Below, piece by piece: positions 21,210 through 31,548 of a stretch of DNA of 64,000 nucleotides. The stretch covers positions 806,001 through 870,000 of the forward strand of contig JAHQRK010000011.1 of the NCBI GenBank assembly GCA_019828595.1, given 5' to 3'. Every line of letters begins with the position of its first letter. Position 1 is the first letter of the stretch. The DNA comes from Aphanomyces cochlioides (Eukaryota; Oomycota; Saprolegniomycetes; Saprolegniales; Verrucalvaceae). The position numbers and the translations under genes are program-made. The notes beneath the pieces are model-generated. The model was not told the origin of the DNA and did no database searches. It saw only the letters and a list, made by a program, of their open reading frames with translations.

Positions 21210-21870
21210 TATCGTTTGGATTGCCATGGAGGCCAAGGTGATGATGTGACTTCTGGACGGATCAATGCTCTTGCTTCGACCACGCGCCTACAGAAGTACA
21301 CGATAATGAATACAAGGGCAACGGTGAGTGAGTCAAAATCGCGTCATTTGTGAGATATAGGCAGCCTACTAGAAAATTTCTTCGTTGTTCCACCCGATGG
21401 CAAGATCAAACAAGGTAAAGACATGGTTGGGAAGTTGGAAATAGCTCATTGTATGTGTGGTTAGGAATGAATCAATCATGAAGTGTGGCTCTCAGTTTAC
21501 GTGCCGTTTGGATCGCTTGCTCTCTAGACGAGAGGGCGTCATTTACCCTCGAATTAGAGTCTGAACGGACCGATGCTCTTGTTTCGATGACGCACCCACC
21601 AAAGTACACAATAATGCACACAAAAACAACGGAGAGTGAGTGAGAATGGCGTCGTTTGTGAGAAATGGGCAGCCTTTCAGCAAATTTTCTCGTTGTTTGA
21701 CCCGATAACAAGGAAAAAAGGTAAAAACATTACTTGGCAGGAGGAAATAGCTCATCCTATGTATGGTTAGGAATGAATCAATCACAAAGTGTGGCTCTGA
21801 GTTTGCGTGTCGTCTGGATTGCTTGCTCTATTGTGGGGAGCGTGTCGTTTGCCCTTGAATGGGAGTCTCT
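21210..21870. repeat. Imperfect tandem repeat, period about 306-308 bp
   Basis: Landmarks recur at fixed distance: ATGCTCTTG at 21265 and 21573; GGTTAGGAATGAATCAATCA at about 21460 and 21766; TTTGGAT.GC followed by CTTGCTCT in the second and the partial third copy. Roughly two and a quarter units, all non-coding, lying between the Myb-like gene and Crypton-B. Confidence 0.7.
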
Positions 21871-22041
21871 CTAACACTTGGAGCTTGTTCGATGTACTAT
21901 ACGGTCAGGGCTAAAGCATGCGCTGCAAAATAGTGGTAGCATCAAAGCAGTGAGGAGGACAATCATATGAATGTTTAGAGTAATTTCCACTCGTTCGTTC
22001 GATTGTGTGAGGCAAATAAAGTGTAGTTCGCATGGATATAT

Positions 22042-24338
22042 TTACTCATGACTAATTCTTTTGCGCATAGCATCATACACAGTGTGAATCTTGAGATTTG
22101 TGATATTTAATGTCTGCATTTCACCGGGGCTTTCACATCCAAAAACGTTTGCGCAAAAGCTCCTCAAAGCTCTTTCAAAATGATTTGTCCTGGCCAATGT
22201 TGACATCCTTTCAATGCTGTGCTGTGAGCTTCCCGAAAGAGAAATGAGGGTTTTCATGATGGCTTTTGCTTTAGAGAGTGCACCAGCCGCAGATTTAGAA
22301 GAAAAGTCCTTACCACGAAGTTGTTTCAGAGGGGGTATTTGTTCATTGTTCGAGCCAACAAACCAAAGGTGCCATAACTGAAACAGATTGTCTGCAGGAA
22401 ATTCACTCAATTTGCGAGTAGCAGGTGGCCGCAATTCAAGCACATCGTTCGGTTGTGTTTGAGGGCTGGTGGTAAGAGAATGTGAGCTTATTGAATCTAA
22501 TCGATTGGTTGATGAGCTTTGTAGCTTTGAGAAGTTTTCATTCATTGATTTGTGCAATGCCTCAAGAAAGCTCACAATAGATTGAGACACTCCTGCATGT
22601 CCTGTCTGGGAGAGATTTTGAACTTGACATTTCAATTCATCAATTTTTGATTCAAGCCTGTCGATTTTCGTGTGAACCATGTGGATTTGGTTTGTATGAA
22701 CAACGTGAGGGGGAATACCGCTCGCACACACATTGGACTCGTCGTTCTTTAGAAAGCCACACTGGACGCTCGAGGAAAGCGAAGAAAGCAAGCCAGAACT
22801 CCAAAGTGGTGAAAAAAAACAATGGGTGTTTGGTTGACAGAGACTTTTCGATCCATTTAGCATGAAACACAATCGATGCGAGTAAAAATGGAAGCGCTCT
22901 TCGAAATTGCTTCTGGATAAAAATTGCTGAAGCCTGGTAGAATCGTGTTCCATGTATTGAGAGACAAGTTGCAGTCGGCAAAATGCGGAGGTAGAACAGA
23001 GAATTCGATTGAATTGGCATTGAGTCCTATGTATTATGAGTGGGATGTGAAGTATTAAACTCAACCAACCTGTCGCCGCCCTACCAACAAACTGATCACC
23101 TCCTGCTCCAACGAAAATATAGCGATTTTGGACGGGGCCTAAACTCCAACCTGCGCGTTGCCAAATTTAGACGGCCTGTGGACCACCAGGCGTATTTGAT
23201 AATTCTGATGCAACCCCTTTTCTAAATGAGTGCGTTCCAATCTCAGCAATCGAAGTGCCAATAGTCACAAACTCGTCTCCAGATTGCTTGCATACTTTTG
23301 ACAACAAAGTCATAAATTTCTCTTTGGCACCAGACCCAAACACAAGAGATGCAGAGTATTCAGGTAGACAACATCTCGAGAACACCAGAATCGCTAGACT
23401 ACATGACAATAGAAATTTCAACCCTATCAACAAGTCTACCTTAGAATAGGACAAATCTCGGGCTTTATAGGATTTGCATAAACATGCTTTGGGAAGCTAA
23501 AGTTTCCTTCTTGGTCGGACTTGGTGAGACCAAATTGAACTAAAAGAGCATCCCCTGACAGGGCGTCACTTTTGAATGAAAATCTTAAGATAACTTTCCA
23601 TGTAATGTGCTCAAACTGCAGAGAAGCTGTCGACACTGACCGCGCCATCAAGTTCCAACAAAACGTGACGAAAGGATGAAAAGCGAGCGAAGATGAATGT
23701 TTCGTATCGCCTGAAAAAGCATGCTTGCATACCATTTCATATCCTATATAGATTTCAGCCTTTCTAAGCGATTATATCAACCTTTCCACGAGACTACAGC
23801 TTTCCCTTCACCCATGGGAAACTCTCCCTCTTGCTTAAGTCGAGCAATTTGCCGCTTATAGCCACTGCTGAATTCTACACATCGTATAAGCCCTGGCAAA
23901 CGTCCAATTTCCTACGTTTGAAAAGTTTTTTGATATCGTGTGCTATCGCCATGTTGTGCTTATCGTAGAGATATGCAATTGCGCTGATGCATTTGTTGAT
24001 AGCCGCAAATGACTTAAACTGAGTCGGCTCGTACGCTTTACCTTTTCTATCTCGTTTGACAGTCATGTATGTTAGAAACTTCTTGCAAACGTCGTAAGTC
24101 AACGGCAGCAGAAGGTTGCCGTCTCTAGAAATATCGGGATCTTCTTTGAGCGACCATTTGAGCATTTGCTTTGCGATGTTTTCGTACTGCTTTCTCGTAC
24201 TCGGTGCTATTCTACATCAATGATCTTGTCGCCAGTGTCGTCGTCACAGATCGGCTCTGCTCGCTCCATTGTCTGGTCCAGAGTTGGAACTGACTGTGAA
24301 TTCCAGTCAGTTGCCGTTTGTCTATCGAATTGTCTCAT
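22042..24338 (-). pseudogene. Crypton-B: tyrosine recombinase + GCR1_C-like gene, decayed
   Basis: Starts near ATG 24338. After a frame change come IAPSTRKQYENIAKQMLKWS (core-binding domain), GYKRQIARLKQEGEFP, WNLMARSVSTA with the first catalytic Arg (about 23640), then FPKHVYANPIKPEICPIL. A further frame carries GTHSFRKGVASEL (H-x-x-R, about 23220). The catalytic Tyr region is only partly readable (about 23100), followed by ALPFLLASIVFHAKW. The C-terminal 130 codons are a well-kept GCR1_C-like domain (LSEFPADNLFQLWHLWFVGS, KQLRGKDF) ending at 22042. At least four frame changes are present, and not all have splice signals, so it is a pseudogene. It shares the layout of Crypton-A but is clearly divergent from it. 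Confidence 0.75.
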
Positions 24339-24542
24339 CCGGATAAAACGTTTTCGTGAGGTTTCGTGAATCCAAGAGTATATTTTTTACCAAGTGTAAT
24401 GTATACTAAATCAAGTCAAAATGAAACTTCTGATATATAACACATGCGAAACTAAAAAATTTCGTTCGCTATACAAATGACACGTCAAAAATTTCGTGAT
24501 ACATACATATTTATAGTATAGTTCGATTTTGCGAAAACTCTC

Positions 24543-24813
24543 CAATAAGATAAACTTTATTATAATAACTTAGATCGCCCCCAGGAAGGATTTCCTTGCG
24601 GCCAGGAGTACCTAAGCTCAAACGTCGTTTGGCGAGAAGAGATGCTTGGATCTTGTTCTTCTCGCGCACAAAGTTTTGAATTGTGCGCAAAGGAATTCCG
24701 CTGAGATCGGCAACTGTTTGTTGCGTCAGCTCTGAGAGAGCGCGCAAAACATTGCGCTTTGTTTCGAGGGTGTAGCTTCGGCGGGTCTTCACGATTGCGA
24801 CTTGATTCTCCAT
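24543..24813 (-). pseudogene. Tigger-B transposase, N-terminal HTH part
   Basis: From ATG 24813 (MENQVAIVKTRRSYTLETKR) the frame encodes a pogo-type helix-turn-helix (RNVLRALSELTQQTVADLSG, IPLRTIQNFVREKNK), then TPGRKEILPGGD just before the CAATA duplication of the composite element. The continuation (LLDYMVAMREK) lies beyond the composite and a MITE, at 18495. Together they give a protein of the same plan as Tigger-C. Confidence 0.75.
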
Positions 24814-25162
24814 GTCAAATTGATAATAGAATCTACCCTCTGAACCATTAATTCACTTCCCCCCAAAATACTATTCTTGTAATATTTAATACTATTATAT
24901 GTTAGAGGTCGATGATATCGATCTGAAAGATCAAGTACCACTACACGTGTATTTTTACCAGCCCTTTCTAATTTTCATTCATCCAATGTATTGGCGCGAT
25001 TGTGTTGATTTTTGAAATATTCCCAGACGCACCCGAAAGAAATACTACACCTTTTTACCTTCAAGTTGGGAAGGTCAGAAGTTCAAGTGGGAAGGACAAC
25101 GTGGAATCTAATGACTCTTAAATGTAATAATTGTAGAAATGAATAAACTGTATTATTAATTA

Positions 25163-25390
25163 CTACTGGCCAACACCACAGTCTTCCAGGTTCATCACAG
25201 CAACGTAGAACTGACGCGTATGCTGGAAACAAGACCAGCATAGCGAAGCTGAAATAACAGCAATAGAAAGATCAGCAGCGCGTTCCAACATTGCAGCGCG
25301 ATGACCACGTATGGTCGATCCAAGAGGCACAGTAAGCAAGGATCTGCGCTCAAGGCGCCAGAATTGGCGCACCGATGCTTTGAACGTTGA
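25163..25390 (-). pseudogene. Tc1/mariner-like transposase, C-terminal fragment (3' part)
   Basis: Continues the frame interrupted by the gypsy element: STFKASVRQFWRLERRSLL through AVMNLEDCGVGQ, stop at 25163. Joined to 31298-31395 after removing 25391-31302, it gives LAPYSPMLNPIENVFSTFKA across the insertion site without frameshift, the conserved final catalytic block of IS630/Tc1-type DDE_3 enzymes. Confidence 0.75.
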
Positions 25391-25656
25391 TGTAACCGGG
25401 TACACGCGCAGGAGGAAGGCTTAGGAAGCAGAGAGAAAGATGAAAAGTGAATTAGCTTTATCCTGCCTAAAGCTAATGAATGCAGAGTCGAACAGGGCTT
25501 GTGAGCCAGTGAATATGAATGGCCTAGAAGGCACCGAGCCAAAGGAATGGCAGAGAGCACGGAGTGCTTCACATGCAGGGGAATACAGATGACATGCTAA
25601 CAGCAGGCATGTCATGCCAAGGGTCAAAGAGCAAGTAACCGGAGTGTCCGATTACA
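25391..25656 (-). repeat. 3' LTR of gypsy element
   Basis: 266 bp, TG...CA ends; identical to 31032-31297 except for an A instead of G near its right end (TGTCCGATTACA versus TGTCCGGTTACA). Confidence 0.95.
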
Positions 25657-25667
25657 CCTCCCCACAC
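25657..25667 (-). promoter_or_regulatory. Polypurine tract
   Basis: On the minus strand GTGTGGGGAGG lies directly upstream of the 3' LTR, the expected site of plus-strand cDNA priming. Confidence 0.7.
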
Positions 25668-25710
25668 TCAAAACAAAGCTCAGCGAGCTTTCAAAATGGG
25701 AACGCAGGGA

Positions 25711-26235
25711 TCACGTGAGAGGGAGACAGGTCAGCCAGGTATGGCAGTTGGAATTTCGCGGAGCATCGCTGTCGTATGATTGCGAACGCGCAACATGGTT
25801 CAAGCTTTCGGCGAGTGGAGAAGTCTTCCGTCGCGAACGTCGCCGTAATGATTCGTAAGCTGCAAGCTCCAGTGGTAAGGTTTCTCGAGCTTCTCTAGCT
25901 GATATCCATGTAGGCTCCGTATCGGCCGTTGCCGTCGCTGGAGGTGAATGAAGACGGTATTCCAATGCGTTCTGAGAATAGCGCCGGCCTACTAGGCGGG
26001 GAGCGGAAGCGGGGTCGTTCGCAAGTTGCGATGGATCGTTCTCAACGATCTCGAGTGGAGCATCCAGGCTACGTTTTGCCGAGCGGTGCGGCTCCGAATG
26101 CACCTGCGGCGTATGGATATGTCCATGTTGGACCAAGTCGTGTGGCACGATCGCCAAGTCGTGGTCGATCGGTGGATCGATGGCCATATCCTCGGACTCC
26201 TCCGGCAGCGGCTGCAGAGCCTCTTGAGGTCGCAC
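25711..26235 (-). pseudogene. Gypsy pol C-terminal chromodomain-like segment (shifted frame)
   Basis: An open frame overlapping the end of the main pol frame (which stops at 25992) contains APRLVGRRYSQNALEYRLHS, then TEPTWISAREARETLPLELA. The spacing and the W-I-S...L...L...Y pattern resemble an integrase-linked chromodomain that steers insertion to chromatin. Because it lies in a different frame from the integrase, pol carries a frameshift near 26200, or the domain is added by recoding. The chromodomain call is tentative, as the aromatic cage is incomplete. Confidence 0.45.
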
Positions 26236-29200
26236 ATCTGCGAACGGATTTGCGCGTTGTGGAGTTGGAACTCCGAGTTCGTGAGTGGCGGATGAGATTC
26301 ATCGGCTTCGGAGAGATCAAAACGAGTATCCGTCCATTCGTGAGCTGGAGGATTATCTCCATGACTGGCAGTCGATGAAGCGGTCTTTTGCTGATATGCA
26401 GAATCATTTTCGACGCTTGTGGGACTGGATGAAGAGCGAGCAGGCGAGAGGTCGCCATGATCAGGCGTAGCAGGTAAATACCTATTGATCTTGCCAACAT
26501 AGAATGTTGGATGGATTTGCCATTCAGTTGGAAGCTCCAACTTGTATGCAGTGTTGCTGATCTTCTTTGTGATAGGGAACGGGCCAAGCCATGCTGGCTG
26601 CAATTTTGGGTTTCCTAGCGCCGTCTTGGGCACTGCCGATGCACGTAGTAGGACTAAGCCGCCGACTGAATAAACATTTTTGTTTCCACGACTTGTCTTG
26701 TTGGCTTGCAAAGCCTGCTTTTCTTGAGCTGATGCGAGATTCTCGCGGACATGGAAGAGTAGGGACTTCCTGGATTCGATAACGTGTTTTACACTGGCGA
26801 TTGTGCGTGCAGGGATAGATCCTCCCCCACTTAAACGTGCAGCATCCACATTGATCGGAAGGCGCGGGTGCCGTAGATGTAGGACATAGAAAGGGGTATG
26901 ACCCGTTGAGGCTTGAACAGAGTTGTTGTACGCAAAGACAACATGGGAGAGCATCGCGCTCCATGTGCGCGGCTTGGATTGAGTGTAACTGCGAAGAACA
27001 TCTTCGATAACGCGATTAGCGCGTTCAGACCGACCGTCAGTTTCAGGGTGGTCCGACGTGGACATGTCAAGGGTGGTGCCACAGAGCGCAAACAGCGCGG
27101 ACCAGAATTTCGATGTAAAGCGAGGATCGCAGTCTGAAACGATAGAGGCTGGAAGCCCGAAGCGCCAGAAAACATGGTCAAAGTAAAGTTGAGCCGACTC
27201 TTCGGCGGTAATGGTGTCGCGGCATGCGACTGCAATCAAATATTTGGACAACCTGTCAACACAAGTCCAAATGCCGGTGCGACCGTGCTTGTCGCGTGGT
27301 AAGCCAAAGATAAAATCCATGCTGACCGAGGAGAAGACCTCGTCAGGTATTGGTAAAGGTGCCAAAGGGGCACGAGTAGCTGGGGAAGCCTTGACGCGTT
27401 GGCAGACGTCACAATGCGCTACATAGCGCGATACGGCCTTGAATAGGCGGGGCCACCAGAATTGCCGTGCTACGGTAAGATAAGTCTTGTCGCGGCCAAA
27501 ATGTCCTGCTGTTTGGGCGGCATAACAATCATGCAAAATGTCACGGCGAAGGGCTTCATCTGCCGGAATGGCAAGGCGGCGTGGGCTGGAAGCCATCGTG
27601 TAATACACCAAGCCATCATGGACAGAAAAATTCTTGAGCGAGGATCGCTTCGGCGAAGTAGTGGAATCACATAACAGAGATAAAATCTCAGAAAGCCATT
27701 TGTCGGATGTGTAGGACGCACGCACACGGTCGTGGAGATTCGAGTGCACGTGTGATACATGGTTCAAGCTTGTGTCGTCTGATGTCGATGGACGACGGGA
27801 AAGAGCATCCGCAAGGACGTTTTGACGTCCAGGTTTGTATTCAACTGTGAAGTTGAACTCGGCAAAGAAGGCTAACCAGCGAGCCATGCGTTGGCTAATA
27901 TGAGGAGACTTGACGGCTGTGCGTAAAGATGCATGGTCTGTGTAGACCACGAAAGGCTTGTTACCTAGGAGGTAGATTCGAAACTTCGTGAGGGCGTATT
28001 TCACAGCTAGTAGCTCCAAGTCGTGGACAGGTTAGGCTTTTTCAGCCTTTTGGAGTTGATAGGACACAGGTCGGTCGCGACCATCCTCCCCCACTTGCAT
28101 GAGGCAGCAGCCTTTAGCCTTGACAGAGGCATCACAAACGACCGAGAAGGGTCGAGAAAAGTCGGGTAGCGCCAGGACAGGCGCAGACACTAAGCTGTCT
28201 TTCACCGCGTTGAACGCGTCGTGGCATTCTTGGGTCCAATCCCAAGAGGCGTCTTTGGCAAGTAAGGCCGATAAAGGTTGTGCCAGCGAGGCAAAATTTG
28301 CCGAGAACTTGTGTAGATACGTGGCTAGACCAAGCCAACTGCGCAACTCAGTTTGAGTAGACGGAAAGGGCCAGTCGCGAATGGTTTGGACCTTTGCAGG
28401 GTCAGCGCGACAACCATTGATGCCAACAAAGTCACCCAGAACAGGAATTTCCTCGACACCAAACATACATTTGGCCAAGTTGGCATAGAGACCGTTGTCC
28501 CGCAGGACGGCAAGGACTTGGCGGAGATGATCACGATGGACCTCAAGGTCGGAGCGGGCGGTCGTGCGACGACTATGGATATAAATATCGTCGAAATAAG
28601 AGGGAGCAAAGGCTCGCAAAGGGCGAAGTTTCGACGTCACCATGTGGTTGAACGTTGCTGGCGCATTTGAAAGGCCTTGTGGCATAACGAGCCATCCCCA
28701 GAGCATGCCACTTGGAGTGGAGACATCGGTCTTAGGAATATCCTGTATACGCATCAGGATCTGGTAGAACCCATCGCGCAAATCGATCGTGTAAAAGAGG
28801 GTACTACCCGCCATGCTGTCAATGATGACATCCTTGCGCGGAATCGGCGTTTGCGCCGGTATCGTGGTTTGATTCGACTTGTTGAAGGCGTGAACGATAC
28901 GCCAGCCACCGTTGGGTTTCTTGACACAAAATGTCGGACTTGAGTGCGGCGAGTTGCTCTCGCGCACATGGCCTGTCTTCTTGCGGGCCGCAAAGAATGA
29001 GTCGATGAACACGACCTGATCACGTGGCAATGGCCACTGGCGTGTAACGCAATACTTGGTCCCCGGGACCAAGTCAATCTCATGGCGGATGCCTTTGTCG
29101 CTAGGCAGGGCCGCTGGAACCTCGTCAGGGAATACATCCTTGTACTCCATCAATATGTCGTAGAACGGGCTAGTCTTGAGAGACTCCCATGTCGTTCGTG

Positions 29201-30293
29201 CTCGCTTGTCAGCATCGTCAAGGACATCCTTGTCCATCGTGGATGTCGTGTGGAGGGTTCCATCTTCTTCTACGCAGATAACCGCGATACTCAGCGGTTC
29301 TTGGGCATACAGGAGTCGCGAAAAGGAGCGAAAACTCATCTCCGGCAAAGCCACAATCTCATCTGCCCTGGTGGACAGTTCTTCAAGGTCACAGGCTGAC
29401 CGTATAAACTCATCAACCGACAACTTGTCGGGAACATCGTGCCTGTCTCGAGAGGGTGCACACTCTCGGAAATCGTACTCATCGATCGACTCTTCTTCGT
29501 GGTCGTCGGAAAACTCTTCGGCGATTCGTTGATCATTCGCCGGCAAACCTTCAGGTTCGTTTGAAGGTGTATCCAAAGCTGGAATAGCTTGTTCTTCTCG
29601 TGGATGGTCCACAATGCCATCGCGTGTCCGTGTTGACGAAGGGTCAATACAAACCACAGCGAGTTCATTACTCTGCGCTGGGTTGGGCACGTAGGAACGT
29701 GGAGATGGTGGCACCATCGTCTTCAGGCGCCAGTCAATAATGGGCTGATGGCGTTCGAGCCAACCCATTCCAAGGATCAAATCCCATCGGTCGTCAAGGT
29801 CCATAAGGAAGAATTCTTCTCTTGACGAAAAGTCACCAATCGATATTGGCAACGCGACAATTTGTCGTGGATTTGAAACAATCCGACCGTCTGCAAGTCG
29901 GATGCGTAGAGTGTCGTTAGGTTGAGCCCTGGACGTCGATACGCCTGTAGCTCGTGCAATAGTTACGCGCCGCGCATAATTTTCAGATGCGCCACTGTCT
30001 ATCAAGACACAGAGGGGGTCGCTGAATCCAGGAACTGGAAGCAGGTAGGAGAGCATTTGGTGATGCTCACATAGGCGGCACAAAGTGCCAGGGGCTAGAT
30101 CAATAGGTTCAGAAGGCGCGGTGTCGGACACCCATTGATCAACTTGCCCAGTAGGCCGGCCGGCGTCTACTGGGTTGTGAAGTTTACCCGGCGACGCGGA
30201 GGCGTTCCAGGCGCACCATGCGCATTGGAAGCCTGTCGGCGGGGAGCAGTGCAGTTGCGGGAAATGTGTCCCGTACGCTGGCAATAGTAACAA
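25992..30293 (-). pseudogene. Gypsy pol polyprotein (PR-RT-RNaseH-INT), one internal stop
   Basis: Minus-strand frame from 30293, overlapping the gag end by 127 bases in the -1 frame, so a -1 frameshift would fuse Gag and Pol. Domains in order: aspartic protease (VLIDSGASENYARR); reverse transcriptase (LRDGFYQILM, MPQGLSNAPATF, active site YFDDIYIHSR); RNase H (CDASVKAKGCCL, YTDHASLRTAV, NVLADALSRR); integrase with an HHCC zinc finger (HDCY..GHFG..HCDVCQ) and a catalytic triad (VSMDFIFGLP, SDCDPRFTSKFW, ETDGRSERANRVIEDV). One TAA at 28032-28034 interrupts RNase H between QKAEKA and PVHDLELLAVKYAL, where the family has Asn-Tyr-Pro. Both sides are in the same frame, so a single point mutation is the lesion. 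The frame ends at 25992, before the chromodomain-like segment. Confidence 0.93.
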
Positions 30294-30958
30294 CGCACAT
30301 TGCGTCTTTGACTTGAGTTGGGACGATGACGATCAAAGTTGCGAGTTTCGCGATTGTTTGTTGTGCCGATTTGGCTAATTTCCATGTCGTAAGCGTCATG
30401 ATGACCCGCAAATGAAGCTGCAGATTGCGAGTAATGCTCGCAAAGGGCAATATTGAGTGCGTCAACCATATTCTCGGGCATTCGACGGAAGACTTCAAGT
30501 CGAGAAGGGCCTTGGTTTAAACCATGCATAAAAACGTTGACGATGGCTCCTTCGGAGACCAGAGCCTTGTCAGGCAGGGAGAGCCAGTGGTATTCGAGCT
30601 TCTGGGCAAACTCGCTGATTGTCAGCTTGCCTTGAGTGGCCTTCAATTGTTGATGCATGTGGCGCACAGCCGCGTCCTTGGGCAGATAAGTTGCCTTCAT
30701 GAGAGCGATGAACTTGGGCAGGGTGTCCATCGCAGAGGTATCGCGCATATAAGTATTGACTGCCCAGGTGTGGGCTTTGCCGGTAAGGTATGATACAGCA
30801 AATGCAACTTGCTTGGTTCCAGATTGTAAATCCATGGCTTCTACGGCCATCTTCACGCCAGTCTCCCAGACGAGAAGATTCTCGGAGGCTGAGCCTCCAA
30901 ACTTGGGGACATCGAGTCTCACTCGCCCTTCGCGGACAGGGCTGTCTTCATTGTTCAT
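30167..30958 (-). CDS. Gypsy Gag with CCHC zinc knuckle (263 aa)
   Basis: Structural protein of the retrotransposon particle. ATG at 30958. The capsid-like region (VPKFGGSASENLLVWE, AFAVSYLTGKAHTWAV, ISEFAQKLEYHWLSLPD) matches the retrotransposon Gag fold. A basic stretch leads into CYYCQRTGHISRNC, a single CCHC nucleic-acid-binding knuckle. The frame is open and full length. It starts 73 bp from the 5' LTR and overlaps pol by 127 bases. Confidence 0.93.
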   Translation of the reverse strand: MNNEDSPVREGRVRLDVPKFGGSASENLLVWETGVKMAVEAMDLQSGTKQVAFAVSYLTGKAHTWAVNTYMRDTSAMDTLPKFIALMKATYLPKDAAVRHMHQQLKATQGKLTISEFAQKLEYHWLSLPDKALVSEGAIVNVFMHGLNQGPSRLEVFRRMPENMVDALNIALCEHYSQSAASFAGHHDAYDMEISQIGTTNNRETRNFDRHRPNSSQRRNVRCYYCQRTGHISRNCTAPRRQASNAHGAPGTPPRRRVNFTTQ

Positions 30959-31021
30959 CGTAAAAGTTGGAATCGTTGAGTTGTGACTTTTCCTTCTAGC
31001 AGGTCCTTGGACGAACTAAAG

Positions 31022-31029
31022 TGCTACCA
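31022..31029 (-). promoter_or_regulatory. Primer-binding site, initiator tRNA-Met type
   Basis: TGGTAGCA on the minus strand, two bases after the 5' LTR; complementary to the 3' end TGCTACCA typical of initiator tRNA-Met, as used by Ty elements. Confidence 0.75.
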
Positions 31030-31031
31030 AG

Positions 31032-31297
31032 TGTAACCGGGTACACGCGCAGGAGGAAGGCTTAGGAAGCAGAGAGAAAGATGAAAAGTGAATTAGCTTT
31101 ATCCTGCCTAAAGCTAATGAATGCAGAGTCGAACAGGGCTTGTGAGCCAGTGAATATGAATGGCCTAGAAGGCACCGAGCCAAAGGAATGGCAGAGAGCA
31201 CGGAGTGCTTCACATGCAGGGGAATACAGATGACATGCTAACAGCAGGCATGTCATGCCAAGGGTCAAAGAGCAAGTAACCGGAGTGTCCGGTTACA
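31032..31297 (-). repeat. 5' LTR of gypsy element
   Basis: 266 bp with TG...CA ends; followed on the plus-strand side by the GTTGA duplication (31298-31302). Confidence 0.95.
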
Positions 31298-31395
31298 GTT
31301 GAGAAAACGTTCTCAATTGGATTAAGCATTGGTGAATAGGGAGCAAGGCGTACAAGGGAAGAGCCCTCAAACTCCTTGCTCGCAAACACTTCCTA
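31298..31395 (-). pseudogene. Tc1/mariner-like transposase, fragment 5' of the gypsy insertion
   Basis: Minus-strand frame EVFASKEFEGSSLVRLAPYS, then PMLNPIENVFS, running into the gypsy target duplication. SPMLNPIE holds the final catalytic acidic residue of the DDE_3 family. An intron-like acceptor (TTCTAG) precedes it near 31396; no upstream transposase is preserved. Confidence 0.72.
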
Positions 31396-31548
31396 GAATT
31401 AGTTGCCCATGGCGCCAAATTTTCCCGCTCAACCTATTTAACCTTCGATTTATTATGTATCAAAAAATAATATTATAGAGGTGATTCAGCCGGCGAACAG
31501 ACACTTCCCACTTGAACTTCTGACCTTCCCAACTTGAAGGTAAAAAGG

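Larger units (their letters stand above)
19189..24542. mobile_element. Composite element with GAGAGTTTTCGCAAAAT ends (5,354 bp)
   Basis: A 17-bp perfect terminal inverted repeat, GAGAGTTTTCGCAAAAT, stands at both ends, flanked by CAATA (19184-19188 and 24543-24547). The cargo is a HARBI1-like transposase (19466-19972, plus), a Myb/SANT-like gene (20086-20772, minus), an imperfect tandem repeat (about 21210-21870) and a full-length decayed Crypton (22042-24338, minus). The Harbinger gene pair suggests the element's own superfamily. The 5-bp duplication is longer than the usual 3 bp, though the shared ATA would also satisfy a 3-bp reading. Confidence 0.65.
17206..24968 (-). mobile_element. Tigger-B, old pogo-type element split by later insertions
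   Basis: The left end CAGCGGCCTGGTAAAAATAC (17206) and the right end (24935-24968, complement GGCTGGTAAAAATACACGTG) are inverted repeats of about 32 bp. TA precedes the left end (17204-17205) and TA follows the right (24969-24970). The right terminus has diverged from the expected CTG. Both transposase parts lie on the minus strand: the HTH at 24813-24543 and the catalytic part at 18495-17444. Between them lie a MITE (18498-19168) and the 5.35-kb composite (19189-24542). Confidence 0.75.
25391..31297 (-). mobile_element. Ty3/gypsy LTR retrotransposon, near-complete (5,907 bp)
   Basis: Two 266-bp LTRs (TGTAACCGG...CGGTTACA) differ at one base. A GTTGA target duplication flanks the element (25386-25390 and 31298-31302). 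Minus-strand order is gag, protease, reverse transcriptase, RNase H, integrase and a chromodomain-like tail, the Ty3/gypsy arrangement. The primer-binding site and polypurine tract are both present. LTR identity shows a very recent insertion. The one obvious lesion is a stop in pol at 28032. Confidence 0.95.
25050..31548 (-). mobile_element. Tc1/mariner-like remnant hosting the gypsy element
   Basis: Identical 45-bp inverted ends at 25050-25094 and 31504-31548 (CTTTTTACCTTCAAGTTGGG core). Without the gypsy insertion the element would be about 587 bp. It carries the C-terminal part of a DDE_3/IS630-type transposase split by the insertion. A TA duplication is not evident next to the repeats, so the exact outer ends are uncertain. 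Confidence 0.7.

Noticed and set aside
25929..29532. Many plus-strand ORFs of 60-149 codons
   Set aside because: All are antisense to the gypsy pol polyprotein, whose motifs are unambiguous.
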